From Panax quinquefolius (lineage: Eukaryota; Streptophyta; Magnoliopsida; Apiales; Araliaceae), in assembly GCA_020205615.1 (NCBI GenBank), contig CM035170.1, forward strand, positions 37,918,143-37,982,142: a stretch of 64,000 bases of DNA, read 5' to 3'. The number at the start of each line of letters is the position of its first letter. Positions within the stretch are counted from its first letter, which is position 1. The notes under the pieces are model-generated. The model was not told the origin of the DNA. It did not search any database and saw only the letters and a program-made list of their open reading frames with translations. Of this stretch, positions 32,280 to 43,945 are shown piece by piece. The position numbers were made by a program, and so were the translations under genes.

Positions 32280-32480
32280 AAATATTCATCTTTGCACTAT
32301 AGGCGAAAGATATTCATCGATTAGTCATGTTCATCTAAACATCTGCTCATCTTTTGCACTACTGGCCAAAGATATTAATCGATCGGTCATGTTCATCTCA
32401 ACACATGTTCATCTTTGCACTGGGCCAAAGATATTCATCAAAATCATTCATCATCTTTGCACTACGGGCCAAAGATATTC
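32280..32480. repeat. ~55-bp minisatellite in chromovirus LTR
   Basis: Four to five units of CAAAGATATTCATC...GTTCATCTTTGCACT. CTTTG and CAAAG arms flank a GCACTAC-type loop in each unit. Equivalent arrays: 38180-38380, 51660-51995, 56825-56985. Confidence 0.85.
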
Positions 32481-32714
32481 AATAATATCATCATTTAGGG
32501 GTGAGGATGATGAAAAATATTTTAAAGAAAATCGAATCCAATGAAACAAAAGAACAAATGTTAAGGATTCGTATTTTAAACAATCCAAGTTCAAAAATAC
32601 TTCATAAGTAATCAGAGTGGAGTAAAATTCAAGAATGATCAAAATATGGATACAATCAAAGCTAGTATCCATAATAGATATTTTAAACAAAAAAGAAGAA
32701 ATTTCATTTTTCTT

Positions 32715-32880
32715 GAATAGTCTTGTATTCGTGAATAGTCTTGATATCGTGAATAGTGCCATATCGTGAATAGTAACTCAGACACCAAAAGATAGAAATT
32801 TCACAAAAAAAACATCTTCACGCTTCATGAATAGTACTCGTGAATAGTAACTCATGAATAGTAACTCATGAATAGTAACC
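32715..32880. repeat. 14-bp minisatellite (GTGAATAGTAACTC type) in chromovirus LTR
   Basis: Tandem and clustered copies of TGAATAGTAACTCA. Equivalent arrays: 38625-38780, 51250-51416 (about 12 units), 57225-57425. Open frames through it are repeat artefacts. Confidence 0.9.
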
Positions 32881-33152
32881 CAGCATGAAAAAGTTCCAAA
32901 TTTGATAAAAAGTTCCAACCAATATTTCAAAGATAATGATATTGAAGAAATAATATCATTTGAGAAGAAAATAACATCCCTTACCTCGAAAGACAAAGAC
33001 TTCTAGTTGAAACACCTGGATATAGGTTATGACTTGAACTTGCACCGTATAGCAATACTCAAAGTATACTCAAAATACTCACAAGAATACGTTCGATAAT
33101 ATAGAGAGAAAACTTGAGTTTTGGTGTGATTTTCAATTCTAACCTAAGCACC

Positions 33153-33160
33153 TATTTATA
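33153..33160 (-). promoter_or_regulatory. TATA box of chromovirus 3' LTR
   Basis: Minus strand TATAAATA, centred in the palindrome CCTAT-AA-ATAGG. The same site is at 39055-39062 and 57704-57711. Confidence 0.7.
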
Positions 33161-33201
33161 GGAAAATGCTTAGAACACCAAAGTAGAAAATTTAATAAAT
33201 T

Positions 33202-33245
<44 letters not shown>

Positions 33246-34533
33246 CGGACATAATTTGCCCAACATCACCCACCAACCACCCACACTACACAAGACTAAC
33301 AACAAAAAAAAAATGTTTTTCTAATTTTAAATATTTTAAACTTCCAGAAATCAATTATTTCGGAGCTTCGGAACTTCAATAATTCATAATAAATAGCCCT
33401 TTTATCAGAAAATTCAAATCTCGCAAGTCTTTTTATAGAAAATTCAATTCTCTACAAGTTTGCAGAAGAAAGGTTTTCCAAATTCCAAACAAAAATTAAC
33501 CGAAATCCACAAACGGGCAATTTTACAGGCTATAATCAAATTTCAGTCAAGAAATGGGGTCCACCGACACACAAAACATGTGTTAATCATTTAATGTCAC
33601 ACAAATACTCTTCCTCCTCATATACTCACATATCGCACATTCATAATATAAATATCACCGTTAATATATTATTAAAATAATATATTTAAATGAATTATTT
33701 TATCAGAAAAAGATAAAATATTAATTTTCAATAATTGTCACATTAAAAATTTTCTCCATCCATATCCATATAAAATCAATATTTTCCTCATCATATAAAT
33801 CAATAATTAATTATTCACAAATAATATTACAGAATCACGAGATCTTGTGACCCAGTGGTTTCCAGGAAAGAGGGGCTTTCGATAAGGATCTCTCCTTCTT
33901 GGCGCGCAATTAGGTGACCAAACCTCTCCTTAGGTAGAACTTTCTAGACATTGCCAATAATGTTATCCAATAATATTATTCGGATAATATGAATTATTGC
34001 TCTCAGATAATGGAAAATCTTGTGTAATGACAATTTATTGAAACAACGATAATAAAAAATATCAATGCAAAGAATTATTGAATCAATAAAATAAAATCTT
34101 GAGCAGTGATTCTTTAACAATTATTGAGTAGTGCCTTCTTACGTAAGAATCAATAATTGGTGCAATACTGCAGTGCTTCTTTTCAACAACGCGCGTATTA
34201 GTGTGTTTTAACCAAGGGTATTCCAACAAGATAATTGGTAATAACTACGCCAATTATTTATAAACAACTTATATTTGTCGTTTTCTTCATCCAATCGTTT
34301 TTTAGTTATGGGGCCCACAAAAGACTGCTATTTGTCGTAAATGCGAATATTCCCAAGCAGATTTAATATTCCACGAATATTCCCACAATAATGAATATTT
34401 TATAACCACTTGCTTATTCAAATATTTGCGTATTTTACCAATAACTATCCACATTAATCAAATCAACCCTTACTATTTCAAAATAATAAATAGGGAAAAT
34501 AAATTTCATTTATTAATAATTTGGGGTCTTCTG

Positions 34534-34545
34534 ACCTCCCTTCTT
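34534..34545 (-). other. Polypurine tract of the nested chromovirus
   Basis: Minus strand TAAGAAGGGAGG directly precedes the 3' LTR. Confidence 0.75.
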
Positions 34546-34930
34546 ATGAAATTTCGTCCTCGAAATTGGCGTATGTACTGGTGTTTGAAAAGATGAGAAT
34601 ACCTCGCTTTCATTTCCGTTTCCAACTCCCAGGTCATTTCCTCAATAGCATAGTTTCTCCATAAAACCTTAACTTGTGGTATAACCTCGGTACATAGGAC
34701 ATGTTCTTTCCTATCCAAGATCTTGACAGGTACCTCCTCGTACGTTAAGTCTTCGGCTATCTCGTTCGGTTCTAACTCAATGACGTGGTTCGGGTCGTCC
34801 ATATATTTACGTAACATCAATACGTGAAAAACGTTATAAACACGCGTCATACTTGGCGGTAAAATGAGTCTATAGGCCACAGTTCCTATTCGATCGAGAA
34901 TTTCAAATGGATTAATAAATCGAGGGTTTG
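34546..34930 (-). pseudogene. Chromovirus polyprotein C-terminus (integrase tail and chromodomain-like end)
   Basis: A minus-strand frame from about 34880 reads MAYRLILPPSMTRVYNVFHV, the integrase C-terminal GPY-like end, followed by a Glu-rich segment and KVLWRNYAIEEMTWELETEM, the chromodomain-type ending of Tekay/Del polyproteins. Chromodomains steer integration to heterochromatin. The upstream integrase core is gone. Confidence 0.85.
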
Positions 34931-35899
34931 AGCTTTCCTCACCTCACCGATTCTCACTTTTGAAATAACAACTTCTTGCACCTCCTTCTTCAAATTCATC
35001 ATCTCCGGTGTGTATCTTGAACAGCTTTAACTTTATCGATTAAAGTCGATTATACTCGTATATCATCACGTGGGTACCTAGAGTTTTCATCTCCATTTCT
35101 ATTATTTGTAAATTATACGAAATGAGTCTTTGACAATATCGTACTCGTACTTGTATACGATCTTCTACTCAACACGTCAGCTACCACGTTCGCTTTTCTA
35201 AGATGGCATGGTCAGAACATGTGCTAAAATGAGTCTCCTCTTGAGTTCTTTGAAGCTCTTCCCACATTCCTTGCTCCATTTGAATTTTGTATCTCTACGA
35301 GTTAGCTGCGTTAATGGAATAGCGATTCGAGAATATCCTTCAACGAATCTCCGATAATAACCAACTAAGCCTAGAAAGCTACGTATTTTGATTACCGACT
35401 TAGGTTGTTCTCAACTGTGACTCATATCCCAACCTTGGATAACACGTTACAATGACACCTATCAGTTTACTATCGCACGAATATGGTGTCCCCTACGGAG
35501 AGTCTGGCTTCGGTGTATTCCACAAAGAAAGTCACCAGATAAAGGCTCAGGTACCAAATTCTATAGTTGAATTTTTAACTCCTGAAGTTCAATAGGAGCC
35601 ATTCGATATGAGATTTTAGAAATGAGTTTTGTACCGGGTTCAAAGTCGATACAAAATTTAATATCAGGCTTTAGGAGTAAGCCAAGGAATTCTTCAGGAA
35701 ATACGTCAGAAAAAATCAATAACAACAGGAATATTATTCAAATCTGACGTGTCTTTATTCAAATCCATAACATGGACTAAGAAAACTTGACATCCGTAAT
35801 AAACGAATAACTTCATGGCTTGATATGAAAATGTTTGACTACAATGGTTTGATTGCTTGAATTCGAATAACAGGTTGCTTAGGAATATGAAAACTAACA
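34931..35899 (-). pseudogene. Chromovirus RT thumb remnant and deletion-scarred pol
   Basis: The only clear piece is 35205-35400, reading IRSFLGLVGYYRRFVEGYSR and continuing to a KFKWSKECGKSF-type block, which is the RT thumb and start of RNase H. The rest is frameshifted. RT fingers and palm, YVDD, RNase H active site and integrase core are not found, so at least 2 kb was lost. Confidence 0.75.
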
Positions 35900-36195
35900 A
35901 CTTTACGAAAGTAATCAATTTCGGCATGATGAGTAGTTAACCTTAAAATCACATAAAAACCAAATATCTCTATAGAAATAAGGTTAACAGGTAATGTGAT
36001 AGTGCCAACCTGAATCAAGCAAGATTTCTAAACAACGGATGTAATGAAAGTTTCTCTTAACGGATTCTCCATAAATAGGTCAAAGTCTAATTTCTCCGTA
36101 GTTAAGTTCAAACGTTGAGTGCAAGCAAGAGAGATAAAAGAATGGGTAGAACCGGTATCTAGTAAGGTATAAACTTTGCAAGAATTTATAATTAA
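35900..36195 (-). pseudogene. Chromovirus protease remnant
   Basis: Minus strand VYTLLDTGSTHSFIS (near 36165-36120) keeps the D-T-G active-site triad and the THSFIS context of Tekay proteases. Downstream the frame is broken and the flap region is only partly readable. Confidence 0.8.
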
Positions 36196-36205
36196 CTAAC
36201 CCGTG

Positions 36206-37400
36206 CTAACTTCGTTCGGGTTCCTCGCATTTTGACCGGTCACGACAAACGCTCTTCCAGGAACCGTTGACTTTGACCTTTCTGGGACATCCTTTTGAGT
36301 CACCATTCCCGCTTGACTGGTTTCGATCTGCGTATAATCTCGGCGATATGTCCTTCTTTTCCATAATTATAGCATACCTTAAAGCTGCTGTGTGGGCGGT
36401 TTGGGTACGATATCCTCTTTCTCGCATTTGTAACATACGACCGATGGTCTTTCTCCTCCCTTGGAACCAGTTGCTACTGGCGCTGACGTCTTCACATGGT
36501 CGTTGTTGAATCTCCTCTTTTTAAAATCTCCTCCCGACTCGCTTCTTCTATTTTCATGGCCACGATTACCACCAAAGTGGTTACCACCTTTGTCTGTATT
36601 CTTCTTTCTCCACTGGTTATCGTTATTCTGATGACTGCTATCTTCGGTATGATCCTGGTTATGGTCCCTCGGTTGAACGTACTCGTTATCTCGCTCTAAC
36701 AACTGAGTCCTATTGACAACATCTGAATAGAGAGAAAATTTATGAGAAATGAGATATTGACGTATGTCGGGTTTCAAACCTCTCAGAAACATCCACGTCA
36801 TACGTTCCTCATTCTCCACCAAATGAGGTGCAAACACGATAACTCATGAACTTCGCCTCGTCTTTGGGACAATCGCATCATGTTATTCTACTCGGTCTAA
36901 TAAACTCCACTTCCTTCATATAGCCAATACTTTCGGGGAAGTACTTGTCATTGAACTGCTTCAAACGTCTCCCATGACATCTTGAGTGCGGTGGATGGAG
37001 TGCGCTTCACGATTCCCACCAATGTCTCGCCTCGTTCTGGAACATAAAAGTAGCGAATGGAACTTTCGTTCATTCGTGCATCCCAAGACATCGAATATCT
37101 TGGTAATTTGTTTGACCCAGGTCTCCGCCTTAATTCAGATCCGACTTTCCCCAGAATTTTGGTGGTCCCAACTCTTTGAACTGCTTAGTTGTGACCACTC
37201 GTGAATTGCTATCATTTCTTCCTGTATTTTGAACACGAGTCTCCTCGTGCGATTTTGCATGAACCGCAAAAATACTTCTAAACATCCCCTCGTTCATCGT
37301 CCCTTTCGGTGGTGTTGTTCACGGGAGGTACATTGCCCGACTGTTGCCGTTCTCCTCGGTTGTAAAATACTGAGCATCTCCACGGTCTCATTTACTCCAA
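36206..37400 (-). pseudogene. Chromovirus gag
   Basis: Pieces 36837-36379 and 36436-36206 overlap in different frames. Seen: FAPHLVENEERMTWMFLRGL, the conserved gag-core block; an Asn/Arg/Gly-rich basic linker; a CYKCEKE zinc-knuckle start; and, after a frameshift, a second knuckle-like CYNYGKEGH with Cys lost. Upstream (36840-37400) gag continues with stops. Confidence 0.8.
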
Positions 37401-37599
37401 TCATTAATATTCTCAATCGACATTCTCAAAAATCATGTCATAAAACAAGGGTTAATTAAGGAAATCAATATATCACATAATATCCCTATATACTAACCAA
37501 CTAACAAATAAGCTTAGGTAGGACACACTAGCGAAGGATTTACTCGTCTCTCCCCTCCTAGTTCTATTCCCCGATCTCCGCCAGAGATCATATCCATAT

Positions 37600-37611
37600 G
37601 CTCTGATACCA
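37600..37611 (-). other. Primer-binding site of the nested chromovirus
   Basis: Minus strand TGGTATCAGAGC, 2 bp from the LTR end at 37614. Confidence 0.9.
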
Positions 37612-37613
37612 AC

Positions 37614-39103
37614 TGTGACGCCCCCAAAATAGGTCCATTCCATCCAACCCATTCTGAGTCGCCAAATACATGGTACAGAAAAAACTACAACTTTATTAAT
37701 ACATTTATCGTGCAAAATACGACAACATATATACTGTGAGTTTAAATACAAATATTGTCATCTAGACAATATACATACCCAAATAAATCCTCATCATAAT
37801 TATTTATACATTATTTTACAAAAATGGTGAGGACTACTAAACAACTCTCTCTAGAACCTTCATTCCATACCCCGACTAGTACTAGCTACATTCTCGCCTC
37901 CGAGAAGAAAAAATGGAACAAAAGGAAAAGGTGAGCTCAACTAGCCCAAGAAGAATATTATGACTAAGATAATATACAATAAATTATCATTAGTCTTCAA
38001 AAGGGAAAAATATAATAGAATACAATAGACAACTAGTTTTAAATCAACAACTGCAGCGGAAAAACCAATTCATTAGAAGAGTTAAGTAGAGAATGCAAAC
38101 TACTATCTTCTATATATGAATTTAAAAGTTCATCGTCGATATTTTATCCTGTAACATCAATCAATATATATCTTGAATCAAATATTCATCTTTTTGCACT
38201 ACGGGCCAAAGATATTCATCGATTAATCATGTTCATCTAAACACTGCTCATCTTTGCACTTCTGGGCCAAAGATATTAATCGATCGGTCATGTTCATCTC
38301 AACACACGTTCATCTTTTGCACTACGACCAAAGATATTCATCAAGAAATCATTCATCTTTGCACTACGTGCCAAAGATATTCAAATATCATCATTTAGGA
38401 CCGAGGATGATGAAAAATATTTTAAAGAAAAGCGAATCCAAAGAAACAAAAGAACAAATATTAAGGATTAAGTATTTTAAACAATCCAAGTTCAAAATAC
38501 TTCATAAGTAATCGTAGTGGAGTAAAATTCAAGAATGATCAAAATATGGATACAATCAAAGTTAGTATCCATAATAGATATTTTAAACAAAAGAAGAAAT
38601 TTCATTTTTCGATTGAATAGTCAGGCCGTGATTCGTGAATAGTCCAGATATCGTGAATAATGCCATATCGTGAATAGTAACTCAAACACCAAAAGATAGA
38701 AATTTCACAAAAAACATCTTCACGCTTCATGAATAGTACTCGTGAATAGTAACTCGTGAATAGTAACTCATGAATAAGTAACCCGACATGAAAAAGTTCC
38801 AAATTTGATAAAAGTTCCAACCAATATTTCAAAGATAATGATATTGAAGAAATAATATCATTTGAGAAGAAAATAACATCCCTTACCTCGAAAGACAATA
38901 CTTCTAGTTGAAACAGGATATAGGTTATGACTTGAACTTGCAGACCGTATAGCAATACTCAAAGTATACTCAAAATCCTCACAAGAATACGCTCGATAAT
39001 ATAGAGAGAAAACTTCGATTTACGGTGTGATTTTCAATTCTAACCTAAGCACCCTATTTATAGGAAAATGCTTAGAACACCAAAGTAGAAAATTTAATAA
39101 ATT

Positions 39104-39145
<42 letters not shown>

Positions 39146-40415
39146 CGCAATTAATTTTCCCAACATCGACCACCAACCAAATACTACTACACAAGACTAA
39201 CAACAAAAAAAAACGTTTTCTAATTTTAAATATTTTAAACTTCCGTAAATCAATTATTTGAACTTGAACTTCAATAATTCATAATAAATAGCCCTTTTAT
39301 CGAGAAATTTGAATCTCATGAGTCTTTTTATATAAAATTCAATTCTCTACAACTTTGCGTAAGAAATGTTTTCCAAATTCCAAATGAAATTGTCCCAAAA
39401 TCCACAAACGGGCAATTTTACATATAATCAAATTTCAATTCAAGAAATGGGGTCCACAAACACACAAAACATGTGTTAATCATTTAATGCCACAAAATAC
39501 TCTTCCTCCTCATATACTCAAATATCGCACATTCATAATAAAATATCACCGTTAATATATTATTAAAATAATATATTTAAATGAATTATTTTATCAGAAA
39601 AAGATAAAATATTAATTTTCAACAATTGTCACATTAAAAATTTTCTCCATCTATATCCAAATAAAATCAATATTTTCCTCATCATATAAATCAATAATTA
39701 ATTATTCACAAATAATATTACAGAATCACAGTACTGGCAACCAGGACGTTCCTAAGAAAGAGGAGGCTTTCCAATAAGGATCTCTCCTTACTAGCGCGCA
39801 ATTAGGTGACCAAACCTCTCCTTAGATAGAACTTTCTAGACATTGCCAATAATGTTATCCAATAATATTATTCGGATAATATGAATTATTGTCTCGATAA
39901 TGAAAAATACTTTAATGACAATTTATTGAAACAACGAGTAATATAAAATATCAATGCGTGAATTATTGAATCAATAAAATAAAATCTTGAATAATTCTTT
40001 ATCAATTAATTATTGAGTGCCTTCTTCACGTAAGAATCAATAATTGGTGCAATACCGTAGCTACTTTTCAACAACGCGTATTAGTGTGTTTTAACCACCG
40101 GGTATTCCAACAATATTAACGGTATCAACTACGCCGTTATTTATAAACAACTTATATTTGTCGTTTTCTTCATCCAATCGCTTTCCGTTATTGGGCCCAT
40201 AAAAAGATATGTGTGTCAAATTTAATATTCCCGACGATCACGAATATTCCACGAATATTTCCCAATAATAATGAATATTTTATAACCACTTGCTTATTCG
40301 AAATATTTGCGTATTTTACCCATAACTATCCACATTAATCAAATCAACCCTTACTATTTCAAAATAATAAATAGAGGAAAATATATTTCATTTATTAATA
40401 ATTTGGGGTCTTACA
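37614..40415 (-). mobile_element. 5' LTR of the nested chromovirus
   Basis: 2802 bp, plus-strand TGTGACGCCCCC to GGGGTCTTACA. Same internal order as 31710-34533. Differences from the partner LTR are rich in small clustered indels. Confidence 0.92.
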
Positions 40416-40420
40416 CGGTC

Positions 40421-40731
40421 ACCGTGGTAACACGGATGTCGGGGGGTGCCTAACACCTTCCCTCCGCATAACCAAGTCCCCGGACCCTAATGAATCTCAG
40501 TTTCACCGACCCGTTTAGCAGTGTCACATCATTTGGGTCATGTGTGCAAACTTTTTCTCGGTTGTGTTGGTACAACCATTTAAAAAACCAACTGGCGACT
40601 CTTAACAGTCCATCGTAGACATTATACATGTCGGACCTTTTTCACTTGTTTTTTTAAACAAATCTCACTTAAAATGAGAACACCAAAGAACAAGTAACGG
40701 AAAGGGACAACTAAAAATCCCGACGTCGACA
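40421..40731 (+). mobile_element. 3' LTR of F1, right part
   Basis: Continues the F1 3' LTR from ACCGTGGTAACACGG to the terminal GACGTCGACA, followed by the TSD CCATT. Confidence 0.9.
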
Positions 40732-40736
40732 CCATT

Positions 40737-41237
40737 CTCAAAAATGATCAAACATGGTGAAATGGTAGAAATGGGATTGAAGTCTGGGAAGATTCAAGAC
40801 CTCGTTGCTTTAAAAATTGTAGCTGAGCATTTCTAATCTAGAAGTTATGGGAATAACCCTCGGAGGGTCCATAAGAATAAAGAAGAGGATGTATTCAAAG
40901 GAGAAATTACTCCCCTTTTCCAGCACAATCCTCAAATCCTCCCTTGCCAAAGAGTGGAGAAGTCAGACGTTCAAGAGTGTTCACACCCTTAGGGGACTCA
41001 CTCGAATTTGTTTTTCAAACTTCTGATAGCTCAGAAGGCAATCAAAACTTGCCTATTCAAAGTAGAAATTACTCCCCTTTTCCAGCACAATCCTCAAATC
41101 CTCCCTTGCCAAAGAGTGGAGAAGTCAGACGCTCAAGAGTGTTCACACCCTTAGGGGACTCATTCGAAATTTTTTTCAAACTTCTGATAGCTCAGAAGAA
41201 AATCACTCATCTCATTCCACTAGCCAATCCAAGTGTG
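40737..41237 (+). pseudogene. H1 gag, C-terminal segment with internal duplication
   Basis: It resumes H1 gag after F1 and matches F1 gag around 17766-18130. A ~160-bp stretch, containing the SRNYSPFPAQSSNPP and SRVFTPLGDS blocks, is present twice in tandem (about 40902-41060 and 41062-41220). The zinc-knuckle part and everything downstream are missing; SIRE-like sequence follows. Confidence 0.85.
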
Positions 41238-41504
41238 TAAGGAGATTGCATATTTGAATTTGATGTTGAAAGTAAATATTCATGATTTTATGTAAAGTCC
41301 TTCAAGGAATATATGTACAAGGACTTAGTGGTAGATCAAATTTGTTAGGTGGAACTAAGCTTTTAATGTTTATCATTCTGTCAATGAATGTATAGATAAA
41401 AAGATCAAAGCTGTTAGGTTGATCTATATCTTGAGATGTAATAGATAGGCTTCAATAAAATTGTAGTCTATCAAGCTGATCAGAAAATTGCAGAAGCCAA
41501 GGCA

Positions 41505-42464
41505 GGATCGTAGATCATCGAGAATCATAGTGTATCTGCTTTAGTGGGCCTATCTTGAAATTGTAGAGTGGTCCAAATGCCTACCGAGCCAAACTCAAGA
41601 AATATAGAGCACTCTCGAAATCGTAGAGTCTACAAGATAAGCAAGTTGAGATCGTAGTGTGCCAGTACTTAAGAGAAATCGTAGTGTTCTCGTTTTCTAG
41701 TATCGGATCGAACACCAAGGTGGAAAGACACCACAAACAGAATCGTAGAGCATCATCTGTCTGTATCAGAAGCATCGAGCCTTGTCCATTTACTTAAGGA
41801 TAAAAGTCAACAAATATGGAATGAAGTATAAACGTTGAAGTCCTCGGGAGTCCCAACAGCACAACAGTCATCCTTAGTATATAACGAAGAAACGTATTGA
41901 AGAAGCTAAGGAAAGTACTATGGGTCAGCAGAAAACACCTTTTCAGGTGTTAGGTGAGATAGCAGTCTGCTGTGTCAGTGGGCCAGACTACTAATCAGAA
42001 GTTATGCAGAAAGTCTTAATCAAAGCTCAGAAATGTCAAATGCATTTATTGCTTTAACGGATACATTTTGAAGAACACTCAACGCTCAAGTCTACAATCT
42101 GAAAAAGAAAGCTTGCTCAGCTACTCAGTTCTTTCGAACACAAGCTTAACGACAACTGAGTAGCACTATTCAAGAACTCAACTATTATCAAGTGAAGTAA
42201 GAAGTTCCAAGTCAGAAGGACTTGAAGAGTTCTAAGTGAACTAAGAAGTACCAAGTCTGCTGGACTTAAAGAGTTCAAAAGTGAACAAATAAGTTCCAAG
42301 GCTGCTGGTCTTGAAGGAATCTGTGAGATTCAAAGATTGTAAGGATATCCTTAATGGATTTCCTACTCGAGGAGTAGAATAGTGGAATATGAGCTTTAAG
42401 TGCTCTGAACCACTTATGTCAGTAATAAACATGTGAATGATATTCCTATTTAATATATGATTTG

Positions 42465-42500
<36 letters not shown>

Positions 42501-43945
42501 TGAATATGCAAGTATGCTTGCATTAAGAAAAGTTATAAAGTTCTTTGATAGATAATAGAAACATATGTACAAGGACTTAGAATGAATTGATCAAATATGT
42601 TAGGTTGATCCTACATAAGCAAAACAGCTTTGTAAAGTCCTTAAAAAGAAATGATGTACAAGGACTATAAATATAGAAAGATCAAGCTTGTTAGGTTGAT
42701 CTTATGATGTAATAGATAGGTTTATCTGATCATCGAGCCTTTGCACGAAGTAAGTGAAGTCGCGGGTGAGTCAAGGTTAACTTGAGAGCTATCGAGACTG
42801 AATAGAAGTATGCAAGATAGTAGATCTCAGAGTTCGTAGACTACTAGGGGAAACGAAGAAGGATCGTAGTGTATCGAGTAGAGCTTCCTCGGGATCGTAG
42901 TGTCTTTGAGGAAGTCGTGTTCGAATCGTGAGAGGCAAATTACCTACGAAGTCCGATCATCTGTTGAAGCCAAGACAGAAACGTAGACTACACTCAGAGT
43001 CGTAGAGTCTACTGATGCCGAAGCCAAGTCAAGGATCGTAGATCACACTCTTAGTTCGTAGAGCCTATTGATTAGATGCAGAGATCGTAGTTAATCAAGA
43101 TCAGATGAAGACAACAAGCACAAGGTAGAAATCATAGTGTCAAGATCTGATCTCGGGATCGTAGTGTCTACACAAGCTGAAGCTGAATCGTAGAGTGCAG
43201 AACTACGACCTAAACAGAAGTGCTCATAATGCCAAGACAGAATCGTGGAGCATATACGGTTCGCAACGAATTAGCACTCCCAGAATATCCAAAGGAACGG
43301 TGCCTCTGGTTCAAGCTGCAAAGTTACATCCAAGGAAACCCGAGAACACTCAACGAATAGCATGCAAGCTAATAGAAGATCTAAGCACCAACCCAATCAG
43401 CATCAAGATTGAGTTGTGAAGCCATTCGAGACGAAGTCTTCTACAAGGAGATCAGAAGAAGACTTCGGTAACTGACTAAGGCAATTCAGCAAGTGCAGAA
43501 GCTGTCAAGTTAACAGAAGACAATGATCTTGGAAGCAACCAAGATCGTAGTGTTTGCCAAATAAAGAAGGAACTGATGGAAGGTGAACCGAGATACTAGT
43601 CAGCCTCTGAAGAGCAAGGCTAAAGTGATTAAGTGCAGGGTCAGTTCATTAATGATAAGTGAACGGGAAATCACAAGGAGAAAGCAAGCTGGACGCACCA
43701 CAAATCTAAAGTGTCATGATATTTAGAAGGGGACCAGAGTAAGGGATTAAGCCATCAGTCTCTGAGAACAGTCGAAGCAAATAGAAGTATTGAAGCACTG
43801 CACAATAGAAGGAAGAGGTGTACTACATTGAAGATCCAATTAACACTCTTCAAGATCGTAGTGTTAACTCTACCAGTCAATGAGCAACACTCAACAAGAC
43901 ACTACGATCAGGTCCTCGAAGACGTGCATCAAAATCGTAGAGTTC
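41505..43945. repeat. Dispersed GATCGTAGWGT motif cluster
   Basis: The hexamer TCGTAG, usually within RATCGTAGWGT, occurs about 17 times here plus once at ~46397, with a few reverse-complement copies (about 43204, 43903, 44360). At 43187-43207 a direct and a reverse copy form a hairpin. Both LTR copies carry the run. Confidence 0.75.
42463..42497. repeat. (TA)n microsatellite
   Basis: TA run between the two SIRE-like LTR copies. Confidence 0.9.

Larger units (their letters stand above)
31710..34533 (-). mobile_element. 3' LTR of the nested chromovirus
   Basis: About 2.82 kb from TGTGATGCCCCC to the GGGGTCTT end; the terminal bases are degraded relative to the other LTR (GGGGTCTTACA). A TATA palindrome lies at 33151-33162, and there are two minisatellites and a (TA)n run at about 33207-33241. 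Confidence 0.9.
31710..40415 (-). mobile_element. Nested chromovirus (Tekay/Del-like Ty3/gypsy), internally deleted
   Basis: TSD CGGTC at 31705-31709 and 40416-40420, with TG...CA ends. The empty site is seen intact at about 15900 in the F1 5' LTR. On the minus strand: 5' LTR 40415-37614, PBS 37611-37600, gag, protease, RT remnant, polyprotein end, PPT, 3' LTR 34533-31710. The interior is only 3.1 kb; most of RT, RNase H and integrase is deleted. Youngest dated layer of the nest: H1, then F1, then this. Confidence 0.93.
13408..40731 (+). mobile_element. F1: Tat/Ogre-type Ty3/gypsy retrotransposon (with a nested chromovirus)
   Basis: TG...CA ends, TSD CCATT at 13403-13407 and 40732-40736, 5' LTR 13408-16216, 3' LTR 29010-31709 plus 40421-40731. 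After removing the nested element it is about 18.6 kb, in the Ogre size class. Gene order gag, PR plus G-patch, intron, RT, RNase H, second RNase H, IN, then an antisense ORF marks the Tat lineage. It has no extra ORF between PBS and gag, unlike classical Ogre. It inserted into the gag of H1, a relative from the same family. Stops, frameshifts and a lost integrase zinc finger make it non-autonomous. Confidence 0.92.
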
